The notes below the pieces were generated by a model that ran no database searches, was not told the origin of the DNA, and saw nothing but the letters and a program-made list of their open reading frames with translations. A stretch of DNA of 64,000 nucleotides, taken from NCBI GenBank assembly GCA_016710965.1, contig JADJTW010000008.1:1-64000 (forward strand), given 5' to 3'. Below, one piece after another: positions 41,350 through 53,200 of this stretch. This stretch comes from Flavobacteriales bacterium. Lineage in GTDB: Bacteria > Bacteroidota > Bacteroidia > Flavobacteriales_F > PHOS-HE28. How positions within the stretch are numbered: the first letter of the stretch is position 1; every line of letters begins with the position of its first letter. The translations under genes and the position numbers were made by a program.

Positions 41350-43614
41350 ATGCGCGGGCTTCAAGCATGGCACCTCCGGCTGATCGGCATGGCATCCGTG
41401 CTGCTGATGCCAGCATTGGGGCAGGCACAGGTTCACGGCCCCTTCTTCGAGACCGTCCTGGCCGATGAGCTGCCCAGCCGCACGATCAACTGCCTTGCGA
41501 AGGATGATCTTGGCACCTTGTGGGTGGGTACGCCCAACGGACTCGCGCGGGTGATCGGCGATCAGGTGCGCGTTTGGCAACAACACCCAGGCGATACAGC
41601 ATCGCTCGTATCGAACATGGTGCTGACAGTGGATGCTACCGATCCGGAGCGCGTGTGGATCGGAACCGCACGTGGCTTGTGCGCGCTCGACCCGCTTACC
41701 GGTGAAGTTCGTCGCTACCCATGCATGCTGCCCGGCCTCGAGCACGCGAAGGCCAACACCGTGCGCCAGGTGGTACGCACCGATGAACGCAACCTCTGGG
41801 CAGCTACAGCCACCGACCTTCTCCATTTCGATATGCAGCAGGCCCGATGGTCCATTCCGGGGCCGCGACGACGCGAGCAACCGGTGTTCCGCATTCCTGC
41901 CGTGCCCGGTGCAATGGCCTTCGATGCGCAGCGGAGGATCCTGTGGTTGGGAACCAAGCTGGGTCTTTACAAGTTGGACAGCACCGCGCTGAACGAACCC
42001 CTTGAGCCGCGCCTCATGGACGTATTCGAGCTCAGCAGCATTGTGATGTGCCTTGCGTTGGATGACAACGGCGCCCTATGGATCCACGATGCTGAGCGCC
42101 TATCGCTCACGACCATCGATATCGATGCACGCACCATCCGACAGGAGCATCTTCCCCCGAACACCGATCCCTACAGCGTTTGCGGAGCTATGGTTGTCGA
42201 ACCCTCCGGCGCCGTCTGGCTTGGAACGAGCGATGAGCGCCTGTACCACCGATCGCCGGGAAGCGCGGCGTGGCGGACTATCCCTCATGGGCTTGAAGGG
42301 CCTTGGAGCATGCCTAACACATTGGTGCATGCCTTGTTGCGCGATGTGACAGGCACGATTTGGATCGGGACTGCGGATGGGCTGGTGCGATCGACAGCGG
42401 AAGTGCCCGGCCAGCAGCTGTTGTGCGCATGGCGCGACCCCATCACCGTGAACCGCCTCCGGTACGACAACAAGCACGTGTACATCGCCACCCAAGGCGC
42501 CGGCCTGGTGGTCCTTGATCCAACGCATCCCGATCGCAGGGATACCATCATCCACGCCGATCGGGGCAGCAAGTACGACCAATCGGCACCGGCACGGTTG
42601 AGCGATCTGGTCACCGATGTGCTCCCGCTCGGCGATGGCGGCGGACTTGTGGGCACCGGGATAGGCGTCATGCGCTGGGAGGAAGGCCGATCCAGCTACG
42701 CGCATGATCCACGGATCGTGCCCGAGGCCAGTGATCTCTACCGGCGCAGAGTGAATGAACTGGTGCGCGACCGCGAGGAAGGCCTTTGGGTGCTTTCCAT
42801 GCACCATGGATTGTGGCGCCTACCCGGTGGTGGCGGTACTCCCCGGCACATCTTCCGCAACAAGCTCAACGATGGTCTGGAACTCGCACCCCCTTCAAGC
42901 GTGACCGCCGACCCACGCTCGGGTGTCTGGTGCGGCACCGCCGGAGGTCAACTCGTGCATTTCGATAGCGAAGGCCTGAGCAGCATAGCCATCGCGCTGC
43001 GCGACAGCGCTTCGCTCGCGAGCATTGATGCGTTATGCATAACCGCCGACGGCGTGATCTGGGCCGGTTTCGATGATGGATCATACCAAACCGTTGTGCC
43101 AGGAAGCAACTCGCCTACCGCACGGTCGGCGGGAACAGTGAACGACAGGATCCTCGGAATGTGCGCCTCGGGCAATGCTGCATGGATACTCTCAGAAGGT
43201 GACCTCTGGCATGTGCAAGGGCTCGAGGAACGCGAGCCCCAGCGCAGATCGCTGCCACCGCATTGGGGCAAGCCCCTGGCCATGGCTGCTGATGGGGAGG
43301 GCGGCCTTTTCGTCGCCTTCGCACGTGCTCTCCTTCATCTTGATGGCACTGTGGGAACGGCAGGAACGAGCCGACCGGTGCCCGTGATCGCGGGCATACT
43401 GAGCAACGAAGTCTACCTGCCCGCCGACGCGCATCACGCGCGCATCGAAGCCGACCACAACAAGCGCGCGCTCCGTATCCTGTTCTCCGCAACAGGTGTG
43501 ACAAGGCCTGAGCTGGTGCGCTTCAGCTACCGCCTCGATCCTCTTCACCGTGGACCGACCTGGACCACGCCCGCTCCTTGGACCTTCCTGACCTTTGGGA
43601 AGGACGCTACCTGA
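41350..43614 (+). CDS. Propeller-type periplasmic sensor (two-component regulator propeller), 5' part of a split histidine kinase
   Basis: A 754-residue product with a signal peptide (VLLMPALGQAQ), then about 12-14 regulator-propeller repeats with the motif LWVGTPNGLAR, VWIGTARGLCAL, LWLGTKLGLYKLD, IWIGTADGLVRS and similar, and the start of a Y_Y_Y domain (VRFSYRLDPLHRGPTW) that breaks off. The stop falls where the domain should continue; the missing strand LPDLWEGRYLIEIAAL is found in the overlapping frame (43578 onward). The two frames together resemble one normal hybrid-free sensor kinase. A TACATTG box lies four to five nt before the ATG. Confidence 0.85.
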   Translation: MRGLQAWHLRLIGMASVLLMPALGQAQVHGPFFETVLADELPSRTINCLAKDDLGTLWVGTPNGLARVIGDQVRVWQQHPGDTASLVSNMVLTVDATDPERVWIGTARGLCALDPLTGEVRRYPCMLPGLEHAKANTVRQVVRTDERNLWAATATDLLHFDMQQARWSIPGPRRREQPVFRIPAVPGAMAFDAQRRILWLGTKLGLYKLDSTALNEPLEPRLMDVFELSSIVMCLALDDNGALWIHDAERLSLTTIDIDARTIRQEHLPPNTDPYSVCGAMVVEPSGAVWLGTSDERLYHRSPGSAAWRTIPHGLEGPWSMPNTLVHALLRDVTGTIWIGTADGLVRSTAEVPGQQLLCAWRDPITVNRLRYDNKHVYIATQGAGLVVLDPTHPDRRDTIIHADRGSKYDQSAPARLSDLVTDVLPLGDGGGLVGTGIGVMRWEEGRSSYAHDPRIVPEASDLYRRRVNELVRDREEGLWVLSMHHGLWRLPGGGGTPRHIFRNKLNDGLELAPPSSVTADPRSGVWCGTAGGQLVHFDSEGLSSIAIALRDSASLASIDALCITADGVIWAGFDDGSYQTVVPGSNSPTARSAGTVNDRILGMCASGNAAWILSEGDLWHVQGLEEREPQRRSLPPHWGKPLAMAADGEGGLFVAFARALLHLDGTVGTAGTSRPVPVIAGILSNEVYLPADAHHARIEADHNKRALRILFSATGVTRPELVRFSYRLDPLHRGPTWTTPAPWTFLTFGKDAT

Positions 43615-44438
43615 TCGAGATTGCCGCGCTCGGCGCCAACGACAGGCCCATCATACCTGGCGCGTTTGTCCAACTGACGATCAGGCCACCATGGTACCGG
43701 TCCGTTCCAGCCATCACGCTCGGGGTCCTCGCCCTCCTGCTCATGTTCTTCCTGGGCGTACGCTGGTTCCTCAGGCGCCGCCTGCGCATCGAGCGTGAAC
43801 GTTCCGAGCGTGAACAGGACTTGCTGAGGGAACGCATCCGCATCGCGCAGGACCTGCACGATGATCTCGGCAGTAGCCTCGCCCTCATCGGCATGGAAAG
43901 CGAGCTCGCACGCATGGATGTGAGCGAGCCCGGCGCACGAGAGGCCCTCCGCAAGGTGAGCGACGGTGCGCGCGAGGTCACCGACAACATGCGACGTATC
44001 GTCTGGGCGCTCGGCAGCGGGCAGGATACCATGGCGGATCTCGTGGCCTACATCCGCTCCTCGGCTGCCGAATTGCTCGATCGTGCCGGTATTGAACTCG
44101 AAACGCGGATCGATCTTGAAGCCTCCGAAGCGAAACTGAGCGTGGACCAACGACGGCATCTGCTGCTCATCAGCAAGGAAATGCTGCTCAACGCCGTGAA
44201 GCATTCGGCCGCGCGAAGGATCGAATTGGAGATCGCGCAGCGCGATGGCCGGTTGCATATCATGGTCAGGGACGATGGCAGGGGATTCGATCCCGGCTCG
44301 ATCGACGGCACGGGCACCGGGACCATCAGCATGCGCGCGCGAGCCGTATCGTTGGGTGGCCACCTCTCGATCCAGTCTCAAGCCGGCCACGGCACCACGG
44401 TCAAAGTGGACATCCTGGTCACTGTGGAATCGGTCTAG
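43578..44438 (+). CDS. Histidine kinase (HisKA_3/HATPase), 3' part of the split sensor kinase
   Basis: The frame opens at TTG 43578 and gives 286 residues: end of a Y_Y_Y domain (residues 1-38), one membrane helix (about 42-66), a coiled-coil linker rich in Arg/Glu, HisKA_3 dimerisation with the phospho-acceptor His94 in QDLHDDLGSS, and an HATPase with EMLLNAVKHS (N box) and DDGRGFDPGS (G1 box). It is the NarX/DesK kinase class that pairs with NarL-type regulators, one of which follows 41 bp later. A net -1 change near 43560-43580 would join it to the preceding frame. Confidence 0.88.
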   Translation: MDLPDLWEGRYLIEIAALGANDRPIIPGAFVQLTIRPPWYRSVPAITLGVLALLLMFFLGVRWFLRRRLRIERERSEREQDLLRERIRIAQDLHDDLGSSLALIGMESELARMDVSEPGAREALRKVSDGAREVTDNMRRIVWALGSGQDTMADLVAYIRSSAAELLDRAGIELETRIDLEASEAKLSVDQRRHLLLISKEMLLNAVKHSAARRIELEIAQRDGRLHIMVRDDGRGFDPGSIDGTGTGTISMRARAVSLGGHLSIQSQAGHGTTVKVDILVTVESV

Positions 44439-44479
44439 AACACGAACCCGAAGCCGCACGTGGCCGATACCTTGACCCC

Positions 44480-45118
44480 ATGAGCACGCCCATCCGTGTC
44501 GCTTTGGTGGAAGACCTGCCGCAGATGCGCGCCTTCCTGCGAAACGTGATCGCGCGAGCGCAGGACATGGAACTGGCGGTGGAGTACAGGAGCGCCGAGG
44601 AAGCCTTCCCCGCCATCACGGAGATGAAGCTCGATGTAGTCATCAGCGACATCGGCCTCCCGGGCACCAACGGCATCGAATTGCTGCGCAAGCTGCGTCC
44701 CTTCATGCCGCGCACGCAGTTCATGGTCTACACCGTGCATGATGATGATCTGCGGGTTTTCGAAGCGTTGAAGGCCGGCGCGAACGCGTACATGCTCAAG
44801 AGCTCCACGCCCATCGCCATCCTCGAAGGCGTGCGGGAACTGATGCAGGGCGGTGCTCCCATGAGCGCCAGCGTTGCGCGCCGCTTGGTGGACCACCTGC
44901 GCCCAGCGCCGACCACTCCGGGCAACGAACATGAGGAACTCACGCCGCGCGAGCAGAACGTGCTGGACCTGCTGGCGCAGGGCTTGCTCTACAAGGAGAT
45001 AGCCGAGCGCGAAGGACTGTCCATCAGCACGGTCAAAGCCCACATCCACAGCATCTACAAGAAGCTGCACGTAGGCAGCCGCGAAGAAGCGGTGGAGCGA
45101 TACGGCAAGCGCAACTGA
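44480..45118 (+). CDS. NarL/LuxR-type response regulator
   Basis: A 212-residue regulator: receiver domain with VALVEDLPQ (acidic pocket), phospho-acceptor Asp57 in VVISDIGLPGTNG, Thr/Lys switch residues in FMVYTVHDDD and AYMLKSSTP; then a GerE-type helix-turn-helix LTPREQNVLDLLAQGLLYKEIAEREGLS shown by LTPREQNVLDLLAQG and STVKAHIHSIYKKL. It is the likely partner of the upstream kinase. Its targets are unknown; the convergent FN3 operon is only six bp away, but on the other strand. Confidence 0.95.
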   Translation: MSTPIRVALVEDLPQMRAFLRNVIARAQDMELAVEYRSAEEAFPAITEMKLDVVISDIGLPGTNGIELLRKLRPFMPRTQFMVYTVHDDDLRVFEALKAGANAYMLKSSTPIAILEGVRELMQGGAPMSASVARRLVDHLRPAPTTPGNEHEELTPREQNVLDLLAQGLLYKEIAEREGLSISTVKAHIHSIYKKLHVGSREEAVERYGKRN

Positions 45119-45124
45119 CCTGGC

Positions 45125-47281
45125 CTACATCCTGGCCTTCACCTGCGGCGAGTATTCGCTGTCCCGTCCCTTGGTGGTCACCGCCTGGATGAAGTAGGTA
45201 TACTCGATGCCCGGTTTCACCAGGCGGTCCTTGTAGACGCGGGCATCGCTCGTGAAGAGCTTGGCCTGCTGCCAGGCGCCGGTGCCCGTGCGCTTGTACA
45301 GGATGAACTTCACGCCGTCGCGCGGCGCGTAGTCCCATTTGAGCTCCACCACCTTCTTCATCGTATCTGCGTGCGCAGTGATCACTTCCACCCTGGGCAG
45401 CCGGTCCACGCTGTTCATGCGCAGCTTCACCGTGCGTGGGGCGGGTGTGCTCCATCCGGCATCGTCGAAAGCCAGCACGTTGTACTCGTAGTATGCCGGC
45501 TTGCCCGTGTCCGGATCGTCGAAGGCGTACTTACGCATGGATGCCGGGATGCGCGCCACGGTGTCCCACTTCGCTTCGCCCACAATACGGCGTACCACCA
45601 CATGGCGTGTGACATCCTCGCTGCTGCTGGGGGCCCACTTGATCCAGATGCCATCGTCGTTCACACGGTAGTCCGTGAAAATGGGCGCTGTGGGCGGGCG
45701 AAGATCGGGGCGTTTGAGCTCCACCATCTCGCTGTGCTTGCTGCCGTTTCGGTTGAGGTCCACCGCCATTACTTCATAGTATACCTTTTCGGTGAGGGTG
45801 CGCATGCTGATGGTGTCCACGAACATGGTATCGCGCACGGCGGTGCCGGTGAGGCGCGCACCCACGTGATCGCGCTGGTTGCGCCAGAAGATGTGGTAGC
45901 CATAGAGGTCCGGCTCCTTGCCCAAACGCCACTTCAGTGTGACCACGCCGTTGGTGTCCACCTTCCCTTCCAACCCGAAAGGCTGTGCGGGCGGAATGCT
46001 ATCGACCACGCTGCCCATGGCGCTCATGCTCAGGCCGGGGTTGTTGGCGGTGTCCACGGCGATCACGAGGTAGTAGTTGTGCTTGAGCAGCTCGGGCGCC
46101 TGATCGATGAAGCTGCGCGCGTTGGGCGGAAGCAGTTCGCTGTTGAGGTTGTGGTCGTCGCTGGCCACGGAGCTGCCGCGCGTGATGTGGAAGCCCTTGA
46201 GGTCGGTAACACCCGCCGGATAGTCCCAGGTGATCTCGATGGCGCCCTTCTTCTCCGTGGCGCGCACACCGGTGGGTGAAGGTGGTGGCGTACGGTCGCG
46301 CCAGCGTGCGGTGATGGCGGTGCTCGGATCGCTGCGCGTACCGAAGGCGGTGAGGCCGATGATGCGGTAGGCGTACTGCTGCTTGGTGACATCGATGGTG
46401 TCGGTGTACACGATCACATCCTGCGTAGCGGGCAGCTCGGGATTGGTGAAACTGACGAAGGGCCTCGGGTTGATCTTCTTCCAGCTCGCGCCGTTGTTGT
46501 CGCTTCGCTCCACATCGTAGGCGGTGAACCACTCCTCATGCACCGCGCGTGGCCAGCTGATCATCACCAAACTGTCCTGTTCGTTCACCCGCGTGATCAC
46601 GGGCCGCTTGATCACATCGGCCTTTGCCGTACCCACGAGCACCGCGCCCTCTTCGATCGGATAGCTCGCGGTGGCACCGGCCACCTTCACGCGGTACATG
46701 TACTGGCGGCCGGGCACCACGGCATTGTCCACGTAGGCCACGGCGCTGGCTTCGGCGGCGGGCCAGCTGAGGTCGGCGGCGAGCAAGGCGAACCCGAAGC
46801 GCTCCTTCAACGCATCGCTCGCGGCCCTGATGTCGCCGGTGAAGCCCATGTTCTTCGGCAGCAACGCGCTGTGGATCATTTCGCCCGCCACCATGATGTA
46901 GATGTCGTCGGGTTTTTGCGTGTGCAGGTCCTTCCACCCTTGTATGCCGATCGGCTTCATGGGCGATGCGGAAAGTGCGGTGAAGGATCGGCTCTCACGC
47001 GAGCTCGTGTCGCCGATGGCGCCCAGGTCGATACGTTCCACGGTGTAGCCAAGCTGGTTGGCGTTGAGCCAGCCGCCCGCGGCATCGGGCGCCCAGCGCA
47101 GTCGCACGGCACGTCCGTCGTAATGCGCCTTCACCACCAGGTGTGCGTAGTACTTGCCACGTTCGGCGCGATAGAGCGAGTCCTCGCGCAGCAGTGCGAC
47201 GGTGTCCAGCGGTGCCGGAGCTACCTGGGCGAGCAGGCTAGTACAGCACAGTGCTGCCGTTGTAAGCAGGAGGTTCCTCAT
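45125..47281 (-). CDS. Secreted protein with fibronectin type III repeats (third gene of the TANFOR-like operon)
   Basis: A 718-residue exported protein: signal peptide MRNLLLTTAALCCTSLLAQ, then a unique N-terminal domain (to about 210), and five or so FN3 units with typical edges (SLVMISWPRAV, AIEITWDYPAGVTDLKGFHITRG, VVTLKWRLGKEPDLYGYHIF, IWIKWAPSSSEDV, VVELKWDYAPRDGVKFILYK). No T9SS sorting domain and no lipobox are seen, so it is probably periplasmic or held at the outer membrane by partners. It begins 44 bp inside the end of the giant gene, so the products are made together. Function unknown. Confidence 0.85.
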   Translation of the reverse strand: MRNLLLTTAALCCTSLLAQVAPAPLDTVALLREDSLYRAERGKYYAHLVVKAHYDGRAVRLRWAPDAAGGWLNANQLGYTVERIDLGAIGDTSSRESRSFTALSASPMKPIGIQGWKDLHTQKPDDIYIMVAGEMIHSALLPKNMGFTGDIRAASDALKERFGFALLAADLSWPAAEASAVAYVDNAVVPGRQYMYRVKVAGATASYPIEEGAVLVGTAKADVIKRPVITRVNEQDSLVMISWPRAVHEEWFTAYDVERSDNNGASWKKINPRPFVSFTNPELPATQDVIVYTDTIDVTKQQYAYRIIGLTAFGTRSDPSTAITARWRDRTPPPSPTGVRATEKKGAIEITWDYPAGVTDLKGFHITRGSSVASDDHNLNSELLPPNARSFIDQAPELLKHNYYLVIAVDTANNPGLSMSAMGSVVDSIPPAQPFGLEGKVDTNGVVTLKWRLGKEPDLYGYHIFWRNQRDHVGARLTGTAVRDTMFVDTISMRTLTEKVYYEVMAVDLNRNGSKHSEMVELKRPDLRPPTAPIFTDYRVNDDGIWIKWAPSSSEDVTRHVVVRRIVGEAKWDTVARIPASMRKYAFDDPDTGKPAYYEYNVLAFDDAGWSTPAPRTVKLRMNSVDRLPRVEVITAHADTMKKVVELKWDYAPRDGVKFILYKRTGTGAWQQAKLFTSDARVYKDRLVKPGIEYTYFIQAVTTKGRDSEYSPQVKARM

Positions 47282-50200
47282 GGATGAGCGTGAATTGCTT
47301 TTCAGAAACAGTGTTGCGCGAGCCTGGGATGGGCGAGCGGAATCTCATCTGCACATGGTAGTTGGCATTGTAGAAGATCGGGAACTCGTCGCTGGGCGAT
47401 ACAGTGGGCAAATTGCCGGTATGGCGCAGGCCCACAGCATCGTCGGAGCGCATGATGATGTAGAGCATGTTCGCACGGTTCAGCGACGGACCATGCTGTT
47501 GCAGCAAAGTGGTCAGGTACGATCCATTGGCTCCGGGGGCGTTCAGCGCAGTGAAGGTGGCAACACGGATGGTCATCTGGTCGGTCACGGCATGCTTGCC
47601 TGCACGGTAGAGGAAGCCGAAGCCAGGCCATGGAGCGGCATTGCTCAACAGACCGCTGTTGCCCAGCAGCCCCGTGATGCCGAAGCCGCCCGACGCGCCC
47701 ATGCTGCCAAGCACTCCCGCGCCCGGCGCCGTGTTGCCGATCCCTTGCGTAGCGCCCAGGCCCAAGTTCAGCATGGGCACGCTGCTGGGCGGTGCCGCGG
47801 CATCCTCCATCTCGTCATCGCTGATGGGAGCCTCGATGTAGCCGTTGTAGCTCACGATCGGCTCTTGGGGATGCGAGTTCCCCCAAAGGAGCGGATGCAC
47901 GACCGGGAAGGCGGGGAGGCTCACGCTGTTGCCAGGGAACGTGTAGGTGCGGGTGTTGCGGTACTGGTTGTAGAGCACATGGCTGGTATTCTGCAGGTAC
48001 TGGAAGTAGGAATCGCCGTAGTTCGGTGCGAACCACACCAATGGCGCAAGCTTGCGCGCGCCGTTCTTCCAGTAGCCTTGGATGTCGATGTCGTCGAAGG
48101 TCTCCGTTGCGTTGCCCCGCACATCGGCGTTGCGCCAGTGGTCGTAGCGCGCGGGCGTCTTCCCTTCCAGCGTGAGCGATGCGAACTTCTCCTGCAAGGT
48201 GTTGTACTTGCTGCTGCGGAAGCGGAAGGTGTAGAGCAGGTGGTCGTTTGGCAGCATGCTCACCGCACGCTGCACGTTGCCGCCAGTGAGGCGCTGGTTC
48301 TGTACATCGCCATTCGCAGCGATGAAGGTCAGCGAGAGTGGCGCGCTGATCTGTGCGGCGGTGACCGCTGCGGTGGCGGCGGGCCCGCCGATACCGCCCG
48401 GGATGTTCACGTTGAGCACCGGCAGGCCACCGGCCGTGGACGTGAGGCGGCGGATGAGCTGCACCACGTAGATCCGTTCATGGTCGAGGTTGGGCACGGT
48501 GAGCGGTATGTCCAGTCCACCGGTATAGGTGATCGTGGTCTCTTGCGTTGCCCCGCCACCGAGCGGGATGAACTTGGCGACGTAGCTGTAGCCCCTGCCG
48601 TCGATCGTCGCTTGGAAGAGATCGGGCCGCGCCGCGCCCATGCTCTGCCGCACGCGGCCCTTGTTGTTCGATTCGTGTTGCAGGAAGTAGCGCTGCCGGT
48701 TCACCGGATAGGTGTAGTCCACCTGGTCCTCGGTGATGTGGTCCGGCGCCACACCCGTGCGGAAATTCTGGGTGCGGCTCTCGCTCCATACCGCGTGCGT
48801 TTCCGGGTTCACGAACTCGATCAGGTGTCCGGGCGAGGTCTCTTCGCGTACACGCACCTCCACGCGGGTCTGGTGTATCGTCAGCGGCTTCATCGCGTTG
48901 ATGCGGGTGAGGAAGCTGCTGGTACCGCGCTCGTCGCCGAACTGGTTGGTGCCGGGGATGTTCACATTGCCGACGAGCTCCTTCAGCGTGAAACTGCTCA
49001 CGTACGGGTGGAAGCGGTACATGACCACCGCGTGCGTATTGGGATCGATCAGCTTGGGCACTTCCAGCACTTCCTGCACGGGCAGGTTGTAGCTGGCGGT
49101 GGGCAGATCGAAGATGCTCACGGCCCAACCCTTCGGACCGAGGTCCTTGATGAATTGGAAATCGGCGAGCGGATCGCCGGCGGGCATGAGCGTGCATTGC
49201 TGTCCATCCTCCACGGTCAGCGTAGCATCGGCGGTGATGGCGCCGTTCAATACACTGAAGTGTACGGCCGCATGGCCCCTGAAGCCGCTCGGGTTCGGGA
49301 AGTTCCCTTGCAGCAGCATGGCAGCGCTCATGCTCAGGATCGGTGCGCGGAAGCGAACGAAGAGCAGATCGAGCTGCACACCAAGCTCGCCCCAGATGCC
49401 CGCGTACATCTGGCCTTGCGCGTACCAGCCGTTGTCGCCGGGACGTGTTCCGGTCTCGGCGCATACCATGCTCTCGGGGATCTCGCTCAGCAGGAGATCG
49501 AAGCCGAGCGCCATGCCGATGTTGGCATAGAGCACCGCGAGGTTGAGATCCAGGTTCAGTTCGAAGCCCGCACCGAAAGCGAAGCCGGCACCGTTCTCCA
49601 GCGGGCCCATGTCGCGATCTCCGCCGATGGCCGCAGCGGTCTCGGCCTCGGTGCCCAAGCCGCGCGAGGGGTTGTTGAGGCCGAGGATCTCCATGATGCG
49701 GGCCGGAGGGTCGGGCAGCTCGAACGGAATGCTGTCGTTGCCCACCATGATGTAGTTGGTGATGCGGAGGATGGGTGCACCACCCGGTGGGCCTACGACG
49801 ATGCCGCCCGGATTGTCCGGAGTGCCCATGATGAAGTACCACTTGCCCGTGGCGCTCTCCGTGTGGAAGTTCGCATCCACCAGCTTGTTGCCTGCGCCCG
49901 CACCGCGCGCCACTACGAAGTCCAGCATCACGCTCAGGTTGGCGTGTATCACTTCGTTGCCTTCGCGGTTGGCATAGCTGAAGAGGATGTTGCCCGTGAT
50001 CCTCGCCTCGTTCCGCTCCGGGATGTCGACCAAGCCGTAGATATCGCCACGGACCTGCAGCAGGGAAAGCCCGCCGGTGGAGGTGAACTCGCCGCGCAAC
50101 GTCAGGTCCATGTTGCAACCCTTCGGGTTCGGGTAGGTGCCGAAGACCAGCGCGAGCCGGATGCCCAGGAACGTGTTGAAGTCCTCTTCGTACCGACCGC

Positions 50201-53200
50201 CGCTCGGAGCTGGACCGCTGCCGACTGCGCTTGCATCGGCCGTAAGGCCACTTGTGAAATCATCCGGATGATCATTGCCCGCGTTCGCATCGGCAGGTGC
50301 GATCTCGTTCGGTGGTGTTTGCGGCGCCATGCTGGCCATGACGGTGTTGGTCGGCAACGATCCATCGATGAAACGCATGTGGTGGTATGCGCCGCCGCCA
50401 AAACCGTAGATGCCCACACCGGTCATGATCATCAGGCCGGGGTTGAAGTAGAGCATGCCATCGACCATCCAATACTGGTAGTGCTGTGCGCTGGTGTTGA
50501 TGGGCACGGCCGGATCGGTCTTGATAGTACCGAAGATGGCCTGCAGGTCGCCGCGTATGCCCATGGGGAAGCCCACGGTGAGCGCACCCTTCACCTCTTC
50601 CTTGGTCGCGGTCTTGGTGATGCGCAGATCGCCCACCAACCGCATGGCGCTCACGTCCACATCGAGGTGCATGCCGGTGAACTGCACATCCTGGAAATCG
50701 AAGCGCTGCACACCGCTGCCATTGATCTCCAGCACTGTAACGAACTTCAGTGCGACGCTCGCGGCGAAGCTGCTTTCGCCTTCACCGCCGCTCAAGCTCA
50801 CCATCGGCTCCACCACAAGTGCCGGGTGCGTTGGATCGTCGAATTCCAGTGAGAGGTTGCGGATGCTGAGCGGGAAGCCGCCCACTTCCTTGTCCGGGCT
50901 GGCGTACGCGAAGGCGCAGTTGCGGCAACTGAGCCCTTCATCACTGTCGAGCACCAGCCCTTCGAAGTTCATTCCCGGCATCTGTATGCTGGGGATGCTG
51001 CCGAGATCGATGCCGAGCTCCGATGCCAGCGCCGTGCTGATGCTGATGCTGCCGTTCAACTCCGCATGTACGTTGCTAGGGTTGGGCAGTGTGGGTTGCA
51101 CGAAGCTGTTCGGCAGCAATTCCATCTCTGCGATCCATAGCGGTGCTGTGAGGGTGTCCTCCAACTCCACGTTCAGGGTGAAGAGGAACTCATCGACGGT
51201 ATCATCGAAACCAAGGATGGCCCGGTATCCGAGGTTGTCATGCTCGCCATTGATGGGCAAGCCTATCCTTCCTGCTAGACCAGCGCGCTGGAAGGTGTTC
51301 TGCAGCATGTCCATGTACAGGCTGTCCACGCTGAAGGCCCAGCTATCGATCCGGCCCTGGTTGAAGGCAAGCAGGTTCACCATCGCCACATTGAAGGACA
51401 AGGTGTTCTCATCATCGACGATGAAGTGGTTGACACTGCCGCCAACGGGGCCGCCTGTGCCATCGCCCCATACTTCGGGCGTGGTCATGGCGAGGCGCTT
51501 CATGTAGAAGCCTTTCCAGAGCACCTGCGTTTCCTCGGCGCCCATTGCGGCATGCACATAGCCCTCTGGGAATCGCATCCCATCAGGATTCGCGATGGTG
51601 CTCCAGTCCAGCCACGCTTCCTCCACGGTGAACGTGAAACCATCGGCCCCAGGCACTTCGAAAGGGTCCATCGTGAAACGCGCCATCACATTCCAGGTCT
51701 CGTGGCGCTCGGCACCCGTACCATCGAGCGAGCGGCACACGCTGAACTTCATGTTGGCCTCCACGCGTTCGGTGCCTGCGGGATCATGGTCGCCTGCCGG
51801 TAGCACAGTGCCACGGTCGAACTCCACCGCCGCTGCGATCTGCACGCACTTGAATCCCTCGCAATCCCAATCGACGTAGGTGAGGTTGGTGAGGTCGGTG
51901 CTGGCGCCGCCCTTGAACTTGAAGCGCGTGTCGAGATCGCCGGTGACCAGGATGTCGTAGGGCAGGTAAGCACGGCCCTCATCACCCAAGCCATTAGGCG
52001 TCATGCACAGATCGCCCACGCCGAAGACGAGCTTGGTGTGGATCTCCATCACATCAACACCTGCTACCATATCGAGATATGCGCGCTCCGCACCGAACTT
52101 CATGTTGATGATGCCGCACACGATCAATCTGCCATCCACTTCCTCCTCGATGCCAATGGGCAGCCCGATCTCCTGCCCGCCCATGAGCAGGCTCACCAGC
52201 CGTGCGCCGTCCTGGATGAAGCCTTCCATCGCATCCACATCGCCCTCGCTCATGGTGGGTATGTTGTGTACCGCACCGGTGATGGTGTTGAGCGTCGGCG
52301 GGTTCCAATCCTTGCGAGCCACCACGTCACCTGCCACCATTCGTCCATCGCTGTTCACGCGCAGGCCGGTGAAAGCCACCATGATCTTGGTGTTGTTGAG
52401 GAAGGGCACTTCGATCTTACCGGTACCGGTATATGTAGTGCCGCTGCCTTCGCGCGTGATCACCTCCATGTTGAACTTGCCCACGCGCACCGTGCTGCCC
52501 ACTTCCGCACCGCTCACGGCGGCAGTATTGGTGGGCGCAGGTTCAAGGCACACGCTCACGCACGGGCCGCCTTCAGCCGGAGGGACTACTTCCTCGGTGG
52601 TGGGAGCATCGTCGCAATGGCCAACGCAAAAAGTGAACACCTCGCTGGTGTTGTAATTGGCGCTAGTGATGCTGCTTGGGTCCGTCTTCCAGTGCAACCG
52701 CCAGTAATAGGTTCCTTCCTCGGTGTAGCTCGCCGTATTCTCCAGCTCCTTGTAGATGTCGGCGAGGTAGGCCGACTCACTTTGGACTGCGCTGTTGAGG
52801 GTCCACGATTCGCCGGTGAGCGATCCATGCGTGCTGTGGAAGATGGTGCTGAAGTCGCTCCGGCGACTCACTTCCAGCTGCCAGTGCTCATTCACATTGC
52901 CATCGATGAAGATGGGACCGCTGCTGCCCACGGCCTGCACCACGGAGAAAGGCGGAAGCGGCTCGTTGGGCGTGTTGGCGGTGAGCCAGCGCAAGGTGAC
53001 GTTGCCCGTGGGCACGATGGTCGCATCGGCCGGCTCCTGCGGCTGCGATGGACCCATGCCGATGCCGAACGGTTCTTCGCCGCTGTCACCGTGGTAGGTG
53101 GTGCCTCCCATGGTGAAATCGCCCGCCGTGCGCCATTGATAGCGCTGGCCGCGGCGATAGGCGTCGAAGGGCAGGCCGCTATTGGGGTGGAAGACCGAGA

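Noticed and set aside
47202..50852. A 1,216-codon open frame on the plus strand opposite the giant gene
   Set aside because: It is antisense to a signal-peptide-bearing gene that forms an overlapping operon; the His/Ala/Val-rich product is the typical shadow of GC-rich DNA and shows no domain.
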